Below, in pieces: positions 11,550 through 20,887 of a stretch of DNA of 64,000 bases. Each line of letters begins with the position of its first letter. Within the stretch, counting starts at the first letter, position 1. A model generated the notes under the pieces. It made no database searches, was not told the DNA's origin, and was given only the letters and a program-made list of their open reading frames with translations. Origin of the DNA: Rhexocercosporidium sp. MPI-PUGE-AT-0058 (lineage: Eukaryota; Ascomycota; Leotiomycetes; Helotiales); the NCBI GenBank assembly GCA_020746875.1, contig JAGTJL010000022.1:310001-374000 (forward strand). The letters run 5' to 3'. The translations under genes and the position numbers were made by a program.

Positions 11550-13383
11550 TAAATTTCCTCTGTATTAAGAATAGGAGTTAATAAAGGATCACTGTCCTCG
11601 ATAATCATGCCGTTCGTAAGACGCTCCCGAAGTGTTCTTTTTCGTATACGCTCAGCGGCACGGGAATCGACACCTTTTCGATATTTAATATCGCGCTCTT
11701 TTCTCCACAACTTGTTGATATAACGCTGAGCTTTTGATGCTTCGGAACGTTTTTCTTTAGCGTCTCTTTCAGCGATTAACTGATCGGTAACATTTATTAT
11801 TAAACTATTTTTATAATGGAATCATTTTCTGCCTCTCTTCTTGTTTTCCATCTTATCCTTTCGTTGTTGAGATAAAATCTCGAGCTCTTCTGTTTGCAAT
11901 ACCGATTTAACTATAACTTGACGTATGCCACGTAAAAACGACTCAAATTCTGGTCGAGATGGACTGCTTAATAAATCCGTAATTTTATTATGCCATTACT
12001 ATGTTGATTGCTCTACATGTACGGCTTTCTTTGGCGTGCGAGGTAAACCAGGCTTTTTAGTCTTTTGAGTATTAACTTCCGGTGGAGTAAATGTCTTTAA
12101 GTTCTTTAGATAGCGATTGCAATTAGCTAGGTACATGCCAGACTTCTTCCAGGCTTTCTTAATATTATGCCGGCTGAAAGTTTGCTTCCGAATTGCTTTT
12201 AAATCACGTAAGAACGAGTATATAATATATTCCAAATCAAGCCGAGTAAGGGCGTTCTTAATAGCCAAGTCGTGGTAGTGTTTATATAGTTGAAAAATGC
12301 CTACATTTAAAGGTTGCATATAATGCGTAAGGTGTAGAATTAGTAGGTAAGGCAAGATACGATTTCGATTCGCTAAGTTAATGAATTCCGGAGTTTTATA
12401 ACTTTTATGATTATTTATAAGCATGAGTTTCTATGGTTTGCCTGGCTCACAATCGGAATTCCGAATGTAATGCTCCAGGTATAACATAGCAATTTAATTA
12501 TTAGTAAAGCCGTTCTCGCTTTCCTTAATATATGTGCCTTGAGGAAGCTCTTTCTTAAACCACTTTTGCATAAGTCGTTTGCCTTAAATGAGAATTATAA
12601 GAAGAACGGGTTTCCGGCCGGTAGCATTAATTATTTTAATAATTGTTATAAATCGTCGGTTTTCGGGACTCACAGAGTAATATTATAATTAAAGATTAAT
12701 TAATAAGTATATCCGGTATAAAGATATAAATGAATATACCTCTTTAATATACTGTAGAACCAGTACTTCCGAGCCTTTTAGACATTCAATTTTAAACCCG
12801 GTTTCGTCGAAATTAATAATATCGCAAGATTTGATCTTTATCTTCTTAAGAATACGTCTATAACTCTTGAACCACTTCTTAACCTCCTTTTCGTCTTATG
12901 CCGATATTCGTACTCTTATAAGAGGTTTCGTTTTAATTTTGTGTAAGCCACTCTCTTTCTACTACCTTGTGAACCAGCTCTACGACGGATTTGATATTAC
13001 CTTATCGTATTGCCGCCGAATTGTATAGATAACCTTATATATTAACTGCGTAGATGGCTGGAGCCAGTGTGCGATTAATTAAAGTATAAATGCGTGTAAA
13101 GCATTAACGTGGTACGGCTATAGTATTTTATTCTGTCTTCTACGCTTATTTCCAGTGCTTGAACGCTTGAGAGAGCTATTTAGTGTTATAAGGCTGACTT
13201 TAAAGATCTTTGCCGCCGTGCTTTATTTCTCTAAAGGATGCTTTTGAAGCTATTTTTTTGCCTTACGTAAGCGCGTCTTTAAATCGTTTATAGCGTTAGA
13301 AGAGCCTGGCTCGGAGGTTTGCTATCGCTTTGGAGGTTTAGGAGGCTTTAGCTCTTTAATTAGACGAATTCGCTTGCGTGCCA
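11550..13383 (-). pseudogene. Pogo-family transposase relic (DDE superfamily endonuclease)
   Basis: Reading minus from 13383, the start MARKRIRLIKELKPPKPPKR runs into a TAG where the family has Gln. Later pieces match the helix-turn-helix/CENP-B part (STAAKIFKVSLITLNSSLKR) and the catalytic domain: one aspartate survives in INFDETGF (near 12,800), and the longest open piece, 11999-12424, begins LINNHKSYKTPEF where active copies have DNHGSHKTPEF. It continues HYMQPLNVGIFQLYKH. The changes are mostly C-to-T or G-to-A: Gln to stop, Asp to Asn, Gly to Lys, His to Tyr. This is the pattern expected of repeat-induced point mutation. There is no functional protein. Confidence 0.85.
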
Positions 13384-13460
13384 TCGTGAAGTTAAGCAAA
13401 AGTATATTAAATAATAATATAAAAGAGTCGCGAATTTAGTAGGGAACGCGTATAAAATCG

Positions 13461-13550
13461 CGAAAATCCGCATTCGCTTCCGATTCGCATTCGCTTATTC
13501 TGACTAAGACTGGAAGGATGTAGGAAGCCCACCGTAGGCGAGCTGACGAT
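13461..13550. repeat. Right terminal inverted repeat
   Basis: Reverse complement of the left end. It finishes AGCTGACGAT next to the TA duplication at 13551-13552. Confidence 0.8.
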
Positions 13551-13661
13551 TATGTACAACTTGCGGATAAAGGTGCAGTGATAGCCCTTGTAACAATTTG
13601 GTTGAGCCTAACTGCAATGGATTACGCCAGGGATCTAGGGATTATTGCGCTTTCAACCTAG

Positions 13662-14359
13662 TTTATTAGGCTCGACTTGGAGATGTGGTTAGAAATCCCC
13701 TTACGCCATTTGCACTCTAGTCTCGTGGTCGACAAAAAGCTGCAGCAGACAAAGTGCCCTCGCATTCAAGAATTTCAATACAGATCTGTCAAAGAGGGGA
13801 ATATACAGTCGCTAGCGAAATCGGCTTCTGCTTGAACACTTCTAATGCTATGCTGAGCTACAATGCTAAGGTGCTTGTTCGCACAGTAGACCTATTATGG
13901 CTAGACCGACTTCTTCAGCCACCAACGTGCACTAATATCCGTTGCTCAACACGTGATATTATCCTGGTGTCTGTCGATATACGCGTAAGAAATCAATATC
14001 TTTATTATTACATAACTAATGTGCCTTTTTTTTATATATATAATGGTAGGGCAATCCTATAGGCATAGCATTTTATTAGCCACGTATGAAAGCGGTTGTC
14101 ACGCGGCGGACCCCCGCAATAAATGGAGAGATTTCAACCGCTATGGGGGCGGGGTGGTTTAGGCGAGCCTTTCAACGACGACTGTGTTGTCAACGAATCC
14201 CCTCAATGACTTGCTCTAACTTAACAGATGACTTCATGCGTTCTACGCCGCCTAACCTCGCGAGTGACCGATGAGTGGCTGCATTCTTGTCAGCTCAATA
14301 ATCCCACCAAATCGAACAATTTCGATCCTTATTTATGACGCATCTTTAGTACCTCGAAG
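13662..14359. other. AT-rich stretch without a gene
   Basis: 698 bp between the split gene and the F-box gene. It contains a T/A-rich run near 14025-14045 and no open frame with domain character. Confidence 0.45.
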
Positions 14360-16480
14360 ATGAAGAGCGTTTCGATTACTCCTGTTCGCCCTCCAAATCC
14401 AACGGCCACTGAAGAGAGCGAGCGTAGAGGCATAACAGTCTTGCCAAGCGAACTCATACAGCAAATCTTTGCGGACACGCGCATTTCTCGTGGGGACCTC
14501 AAGTCACTAAGACTTCTTTGCCGCGCTGTTACTGAGGAAGCAACCCAACTCCTCTTCTACCGCATCTGCTTATCCAAACTTACGACAGACCGCCATGCAT
14601 TCCTTAACGTCGCTACAAGGCCACGCCTCGCGAGGGCCGTGAGAGTTCTCGCATGGTATGAGCTGGCAGAAGGCGAACTAAGTTTCAGTCCTCTCCCAAA
14701 CACCTCTACCGCCAACCTTGATCTGGCCAACGATGACTACTGGAATAGTCCGCTAAGGGCCGAAGACAGCGAAGACAGCTACCCCGACCTCGTTATCCAA
14801 GCCCGCGATGTCTTCTGGATACCTACCCGGACTGTGCCTGAACCAGATGTAATCGATGAAACAATGGATGCGCAGATTGCCGCCATTGAAGAGTTCCGAC
14901 CGCACTTCTACGCCGCGCTTGACGCCATGCCCAGTTTGCACACTGTTATCACACAGCCCATGCATCCATACCGCCGCCTCACCAAGTCTCTCACCGGCTA
15001 TCCCTTAACTGCCCAGCTCCTCCAGCGCGGCATGATGACTACCCAATTTCAAATGAACGAGGGCTTTTACAGCCTCTTGGGCCCAGCCATGGCGCGCCGC
15101 TCTTCCACCAACACCCCGATCACCCACCTCCATTTCGCTGACGAAGGCCACAGCGCATCCCTCATCCGACTCCGCCCCAGCTTTCTCCCAGCATTTGCCC
15201 CCCTAACGCACATCGACTTCTGCATCAGCCACCTCGGTAATCCATTGGACCTCGACAGCCTGAGCGCCTGTCTCCGCGCCGCCGTGAACCTCACGCATCT
15301 GCGCCTGTGTTCCGAACGCGGCACGTCGTTCTTTGGGCATGGCGAAGAGAGGAAAGCCGTATTCGACATCCTGCTGTGCCACCCCGCCGCGCATTGGGTA
15401 AGACTGTACAGTTTGCACCTAGATGATTTGTGGTTCTCGACTGTGCAGTTGCTGCGATTCGTGAGGAAGCATGCGAGTTCGCTGAGGTGTCTGAGAGCTG
15501 ACAGCTGCAGCCTGACTGCCGTCGCAGTGGCTAACCTGGCGGAGATTGCGGGTTTGAGGCTGAAGCGGTTCGCCGCCCTACCGTCTTCGGCGCATGAGGA
15601 TAATATCTACATATCGGAAGCACGTGTCTTGGCATTCGTGAACAGCAGCGGGGCGGATATGGCGTTGGGCCAGGCGCTACGTGAGAATGCGTTAGCGCAT
15701 GTGCGCACGCACGCTACTGTGTTTGACCTGGAGCGCTGGGCGACTGGTGCAATATGTGATAGTCGTGGCCGTGATGGACTGCGGCGGGGGTATAATGTTA
15801 ACGAGATGGTTGTGTTGGATTTGGAAAATGGGGACGTGAGGGACGAAGATGGACACGTATACGAAGAGGGAGGCTGCTGGGAGATGCCGTTCGAAAGAGG
15901 GCGTTTTGAAATGCACGGCGTGGTAGAAGAGCATGAAGAATATGCCAACGAGCAAGCCTCGCACCTTAAACGCTGCCGGGAGGCACCGCACTGGATGTGG
16001 GGCCGTGGAAATGATGGCCGGGGCGACGTGTATTATTGGGCAGTCGAGGCCGAGGACGGGCCGCGTGGGATCGGACAACTGACGGAGATGTGGCGGTTTG
16101 AGCACCGCAATGGCGAGGTCGCCTTCGGGGAGGATCCGCTCGAGTTCTGGGAGGACTGGGAGGGAAGCGAGGCAGGAGATGTCGCGGAAGCGACCCCCTT
16201 CGGGTGGGAGTTCCAGAGCTATCTGTTAGGTCAAAGGTCGGGACAGTCGACGCCGAACCCCTGGAGGACGGTACCGGAAGAGAGGGCTGTACAATACTAC
16301 GAGGACCAAGACGCGATGTACCCTACGGGTCAGTCGGGTTGGAGCGAGGTACTGGCCCCCCGGGGCCGAATTTGGCCGAATGGGGAGGATGATGAGTATC
16401 GTGAGCGGTCTGTGGAGATTGACGGGGAGGAGATGCACTGGAATGGTGGAGTGTATAGTCGCGATGATGGTTTGTGGTGA
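14360..16480 (+). CDS. F-box protein with leucine-rich-like repeats
   Basis: A single-exon gene of 706 residues. Residues 24-65 form an F-box: ITVLPSELIQQIFADTRIS, then LKSLRLLCRAVTEEATQLLF. Proteins of this type recruit targets to SCF ubiquitin ligases through Skp1. The middle (about 250-430) has repeated Leu-rich lines such as LTHIDFCISHLGN and LTHLRLCSERG, typical of an LRR-like substrate-binding region in fungal F-box proteins. The C-terminal 250 residues are acidic and rich in Trp, Glu and Gly, without a recognised domain. The gene is clearly richer in G+C than its AT-rich neighbours. No introns are needed, and the start is the first ATG of the frame. Confidence 0.8.
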   Translation: MKSVSITPVRPPNPTATEESERRGITVLPSELIQQIFADTRISRGDLKSLRLLCRAVTEEATQLLFYRICLSKLTTDRHAFLNVATRPRLARAVRVLAWYELAEGELSFSPLPNTSTANLDLANDDYWNSPLRAEDSEDSYPDLVIQARDVFWIPTRTVPEPDVIDETMDAQIAAIEEFRPHFYAALDAMPSLHTVITQPMHPYRRLTKSLTGYPLTAQLLQRGMMTTQFQMNEGFYSLLGPAMARRSSTNTPITHLHFADEGHSASLIRLRPSFLPAFAPLTHIDFCISHLGNPLDLDSLSACLRAAVNLTHLRLCSERGTSFFGHGEERKAVFDILLCHPAAHWVRLYSLHLDDLWFSTVQLLRFVRKHASSLRCLRADSCSLTAVAVANLAEIAGLRLKRFAALPSSAHEDNIYISEARVLAFVNSSGADMALGQALRENALAHVRTHATVFDLERWATGAICDSRGRDGLRRGYNVNEMVVLDLENGDVRDEDGHVYEEGGCWEMPFERGRFEMHGVVEEHEEYANEQASHLKRCREAPHWMWGRGNDGRGDVYYWAVEAEDGPRGIGQLTEMWRFEHRNGEVAFGEDPLEFWEDWEGSEAGDVAEATPFGWEFQSYLLGQRSGQSTPNPWRTVPEERAVQYYEDQDAMYPTGQSGWSEVLAPRGRIWPNGEDDEYRERSVEIDGEEMHWNGGVYSRDDGLW

Positions 16481-16740
16481 ACGGCTAGGATAGACTTACG
16501 TGAACATCTTATTAAACTCTTTATTATCACGGCCTAGAGTCGTCCGGTTCATCTTGAAAGGTTTATGGTTAAGGTGAATTGCTGATATATTTGTGACTAC
16601 ATTTACCATACATGTAACGGGTAGTGCCAAAGGTTAAGCGAGGTGGCTAGCAGTCTCCTTCCTACACGTGGGGAAGCGAGGAAAATCCCTGTACGGCGAT
16701 TATTGACGATAAATCTCTACAAATTATGAGAAAGCATCCC
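16481..16740. other. Intergenic gap
   Basis: Short region between the F-box stop and the first recognisable HET fragment. No feature is seen. The missing 5' part of the HET gene would be expected here. Confidence 0.4.
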
Positions 16741-18313
16741 TTCGAGGGTGTGAGATGAGCTCACTCTATCTTCCTCGACATGTCTGGATCGACTCCATCT
16801 GCATCAATTAGTAAGACGGCTAGGAAAAGTGTGAGCAAATTCAGCTCATGCAGCAAATATATCAAAAAGCTCACCGCGTTACTGTATGGCTCGGTTACAA
16901 CCCAGGTTCTACCAACAGTGCACAGCTAGGCACCGCCATGACTGATTCATGGATGGTCGCTTGACCGAACTTGGCTTGGATCGAAATTTCAACACCGGCA
17001 CACCACAATCGATGTATCGCAAGTATTCCGACCAGATGTCAAGTGCGCGCTGGGACGCTTTACGTCATTTTCTCTGCCATCCCTGGTTCGCTCTCATATG
17101 GGGTTATTCAGGAAGTCGTACTCGCTCGATCACTAAGGGTTCTGTACTGTGGTGCCGAGATTCCTTGGGAAGTACTGGTCAGCGCAGTAGAGTTATTCCA
17201 TCAGAATCAAATCTTAGTAGAGACTCTGCAAAGGCCCACGGCGTCCTGCATTGTACACACAGGTATTGTTGGGGTCACATTGATGCAGACTATACGCCTT
17301 AAGCCGCAAAGCTCAGGCTCACATCGCTTTGCTGAGCTGTTGATCCATTGCCGAGGATTTGAAGCCAAAGATTCTCGTGACAAGATCTATGGTATACTTG
17401 GAATATCAAGTCATATACCCGGTGGTTCGGGGGTGCCAGAAAACTACTAGCTGGAGCCGACTACCAATATGCAATTTCGTCCGCAGGTATTGGCGACACC
17501 GAACCACTAAAGCTGATGGATACTCCGTCATGGGTCACTGACTGGTCTCGAAAGTTTAGATATGCTCCTTTGGGTATGATTTATGCTGAGAAAGCGTACC
17601 GTGCCGGAGGAGAGCCCTACTTTCCAACCTCGCCGGTGCTCGTCAATGCCAAATCGATCAGTCTATCGGGTTGCTTTATCGACGTTGTAAGCTACGGAAG
17701 TCCTATTCTTGGATGCTCGAAGAACAACGATGGTAGTACAAAGATGGACATACACGAGGCTATCGATGTATGGCGAGCAATGCAGATGTCTCTCTAACAC
17801 GTCATACAGAGACTTAGCACACACAATCCTCTAAATACAGGGGATCCATACCTTCATGCCAGAAAGCAACATTTACTTGAGGCTTTCTGGAGAACATTGA
17901 TAGGCGATCGCACGAGGGAGGTGCGTCCGGCTCCAGCCACCTACCATCGTAAATTCGCGTCTTTTGTTGAACAATTTTCTAATCTCCCAGGCAGTCAGTA
18001 AGAGAATAAGACACAGCTTGGGTCGGAAGCTTTAGCTTTCTGGTGGGGTATCGGCGCCGCCAGCCTTGGTCGACGAATGTGCATCACAGATCGCGGATTC
18101 GTCGGTCTTATCCCACCGTATGCGAGGAAGGGAGATGTTATCTTCGTTGCGAGAGGGTTACAGGCACCATTGTTCTTAAGAAAAGCAGACGCCAAGCCTG
18201 GATCTGGAATCCAAGAAGGAGTGTCATGGTACTACATTCTTATAGGCGAATGTTACATTCACGGGATTATGGATGGAGTATATGGACCTGATGTGGATAA
18301 TGAAATTTTCTGA
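16741..18313 (+). pseudogene. Heterokaryon-incompatibility (HET) gene, broken
   Basis: Fragments appear in the family order. The first is VWIDSICINQ, the hallmark HET box. Next come EQIQLMQQIYQKAHRVTVWL and a frameshifted copy of the WFxRIWVIQE motif (RHFLCHPWFALIWG in one frame, VIQEVVLARSLRVLYCGAEI in the next, shift near 17100). Then come FEAKDSRDKIYGILGI, a Ser/Gly-rich segment, and finally the tail box GRRMCITDRGFVGLIPP...LIGECYIHGIMDG. At least three frame changes or stops (near 16805, 17100, 17450 and 17797) separate them, and the N-terminus is absent. HET proteins trigger cell death on fusion with non-self, and this copy cannot encode one. Confidence 0.85.
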
Positions 18314-19001
18314 GAGGCTGAGAGGACAATAACAGGCAGACTGCGATTTGAAGACAGTACAGAATGTTGAGTACTTTGAGGGCCTCCTCAATATTGAATA
18401 TATGATGCAGCCATTTACATAAGCGTTGTGTGTCGAATGTCTGGTATCTACATCGTGCAGACATAGATCTGGACAGCGAGTAAGAACACATCACTCCAGG
18501 GAAAGGCTCGCGGGGAAAAAAAATCTATGAGGCTATCGACAGAGTGTTCAATAGAGCTTTACCTAGAAATAAACCTAGTCTACAACCAACTGACTTTCTT
18601 TCGTCTTTTTAGCCTGAGGTGAGCTAGCGGCACGTGTCACTTTCTGAAATCACCGTGTTTGTTTTCATGATCTCGCTTAATTAAAGGACAATCTAAGCGG
18701 CAATCGCACGCCGCTTCAAATCGCTACCAGAATCTACTACTTCCGTAGCTATTGTTAGTTCACTTACTTTTGCAACAATATCTCTCGCTAGCTCCTTAAG
18801 ACAGTCGACATGATAATCGCGCACTTATGATTTACTTTTAAACAGCACTCGACGAGAACTTCTTCCCCTCCCCAACGAACATCCATATATCTACGACTGA
18901 ATATCCTTTGCAAGACCCAACTTCAGTGCAGACTTCCCACATTTCAAAGAAGAACGCAAAACAAAAACTAACCTCGATATTTTTGGAGCTCTTTTTCCAA
19001 A
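18314..19001. other. Intergenic, upstream of the histidine phosphatase
   Basis: 688 bp holding the promoter and leader of the next gene. A CACGTG box is present near 18632. No other gene is supported. Confidence 0.45.
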
Positions 19002-20170
19002 ATGGCGACCACAGGGTTCAAGCCCAATGTGTATATTCACCTCATCCGCCACGGACAGGTAAGTAATTCCCACATTCTTCACCTCATAACAATTCTAACA
19101 CTACTCAAAAAGTCCGAACACAACTACCACGCTATCGGGTATTCAAAGGTCAGCACCTCTCTTCCATGAACCCATCCACATCCCACCAAAACCTGACAAC
19201 CCCCCAGGATCCCGAAACTTACTGCCCCGAAGACGCAGACCCAGACGAAAAAATACGCCGGAAACAAATAAGAGACCCGCGTCTCACCCCTCACGGCATA
19301 AACGAAGCCCTCGACCTCCGCTACCGCTTCCCCTACATGAATGAACTAACACACATCCTCGTCTCGCCCCTCAGCCGAACACTACAAACAGCATTCCTTG
19401 CATTCGAACCAGCGATCAAACGTGGCGTAAGACCGATCGCACTCGATATCTTGCGAGAGACGGGGAAGGGGCCGAATTGTTGTGGTTCTGAAATATCAGG
19501 TCTTTTGAAAGGGTTTGGAGAGCTAGGCGAGAGTGTATTAACCACTGAGATAACACCCGGATGGGAGATCCCTCGACCGGATGCAAGCCCCATGGCGCTT
19601 CCCATGCGCAGGAACCTCGTCCTCTGCCGCTTGCGAGAGCTTGCCAATCTCGCTAGGATGTCCGGAGCAGAACTGACACAAGCCAGAAAGGATTTCGAAG
19701 ATTTGGACCCTGACACGTGCATATGGTCACCTTTCAATACGTGGCTTATGAAGTACGACTTCCCGCCGCTGCAGCTAGGAAAAGATGTACATATCGCTGT
19801 AGTGACGCACGGGACGTTCCTGGAGTGGATGACGCTGGGGGAGGGGGGGCTGTTTGACAATGCGGAGTTTAGGACGTACATGTTTGAAGGGGAGGAAGAG
19901 GAAGGGCCCGATCCGAAGAATGGACGGAGTTTGTTGTTGATGGAGACGCAGGAGAGTAAGAGGAGGCCGGATGCGTGGTTGAGTGAGGAAGATCTTATGC
20001 GGAAGATGAGGGCGAGGGAGAGAGTTGCAGGAATGGGCGTGGATCATGACGAGGATGGTCTTTCTGGGAAGGGGAATCCTGTTATTGAGAATGTTCTGGA
20101 GGTGTCGGGGTCTGAGATAAAGGATTTAGATGTGGGGGATGCGAGAAGAGAAGAGAAGAGAAAATTGTAG
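19002..20170 (+). CDS. Histidine phosphatase (phosphoglycerate-mutase superfamily)
   Basis: Three exons, 19002-19058, 19113-19148 and 19208-20170, all in phase 0, give 351 residues. The catalytic motif LIRHGQSEHN spans the first splice junction (His17 is the phospho-acceptor). DPRLTPHG follows, then LVSPLSRTLQTA with the second arginine, and AVVTHGTFLEW with the second histidine. This is the full active-site set of branch 1. Fungal relatives are annotated only as PGAM-family phosphatases and act on small phosphorylated metabolites or phosphoproteins. The C-terminal 90 residues are acidic and low in conservation. Tiny second exons around the RHG motif are common in this group. Confidence 0.9.
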
Positions 20171-20887
20171 TGTAGGACGGGGAGAGGTGGCGCAACAATA
20201 TTGGAGCTGTATCTGCTGCAGGCTATCCTACTCGAAGCATAGCAGATTGACTTTAAGGGCGTAGAGGGTCCAAGTTTGACTTAGACTGTCATAAGAAGGA
20301 TCTCAATACCTACCGCCTGCAAAATTCATCGTACTATTGTACGTGATTATCGAGAATTTCTACATCTATTTTGACTTTAACCCATTGGACGACTCATCAA
20401 ATCTTACCCTCAGCCGCTCACTCACTAAATAGTAAATCACACCATAATTCATTACCAGATCCACGCTTGCAATTCAGTAGTTGGTTTAATCCATCGAACG
20501 GTTCAACTGTAATGTATTCTGCAAAAGCAAAAGCAAAAGCATGAAAGCAGAAGCGCCAGCCAGTGATACGTCTGTCTGTCTGCCCACACTATTCATTATC
20601 CCATCTTCTGTGCTACAGTCCTATCTATCAATGCATGCACGCGCACGCAAGCAATTATTCGTAGTCTTTCCCAACAAGTACCAAACCTTCCAGCAATGAA
20701 ACGTTTTCCCATCAAGCATCATCTTCTCAACTGATCAACCAACGCATCCCATCAACCCCGCAACCATCATTTCAGGGTACTCATCTTATGCCACAACTAC
20801 CACCCAGAAAGAACAACGTCGCCAAAACGCCAGAAATCAAGAAATTACCCACCTCCCCAAGACAGCGCAACCCCCATCCACACCTCA
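20171..20887. other. Convergent 3' region
   Basis: 717 bp between two converging genes. It contains a short AAAGC repeat (20524-20545). It is probably UTR, with no gene seen. Confidence 0.5.

Larger units (their letters stand above)
11032..13550 (-). mobile_element. Pogo/Fot-type DNA transposon, RIP-decayed
   Basis: This is a 2,519-bp element bounded by TA duplications and imperfect terminal inverted repeats of about 90 bp. Both ends begin ATCGTCAGCT. The most alike portion, inside the repeats, carries two copies of AAGCGAATGCG. Interior sequence is strongly AT-rich compared with the flanks. It encodes one minus-strand transposase relic. The target preference for TA and the transposase type place it in the Tc1/mariner superfamily, pogo/Fot branch. 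It cannot move by itself because its transposase is broken, but its ends look intact enough for an enzyme supplied in trans. Confidence 0.88.
10454..13661 (+). pseudogene. Membrane-protein gene split by a DNA transposon
   Basis: Before the insertion the gene reads 10454-10597, 10685-11031 and 13553-13661, a total of 600 nt (199 residues). The single intron at about 10598-10684 is my best choice. The frame runs through the left flank to ...EMGNTRD, and after removing the transposon and one TA it continues directly as YVQLADKGAVIALVTIW before stopping at 13661. Three hydrophobic segments (around CTIDFFLAVCSYSLLNIAL, HYALAFSSMSSVSVANRAL and AVIALVTIWLSLTAM) suggest a membrane protein. I recognise no family. 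In this strain the transposon truncates the protein at the TSD (TAA at 11030), removing the last membrane segment. The exact join and clean flanks suggest a recent interruption of an otherwise intact gene, although the insert itself is decayed. Confidence 0.65.

Noticed and set aside
15067..16438. Several long frames antisense to the F-box gene
   Set aside because: They are shadows of a GC-rich coding sequence; the sense frame has a clear F-box.
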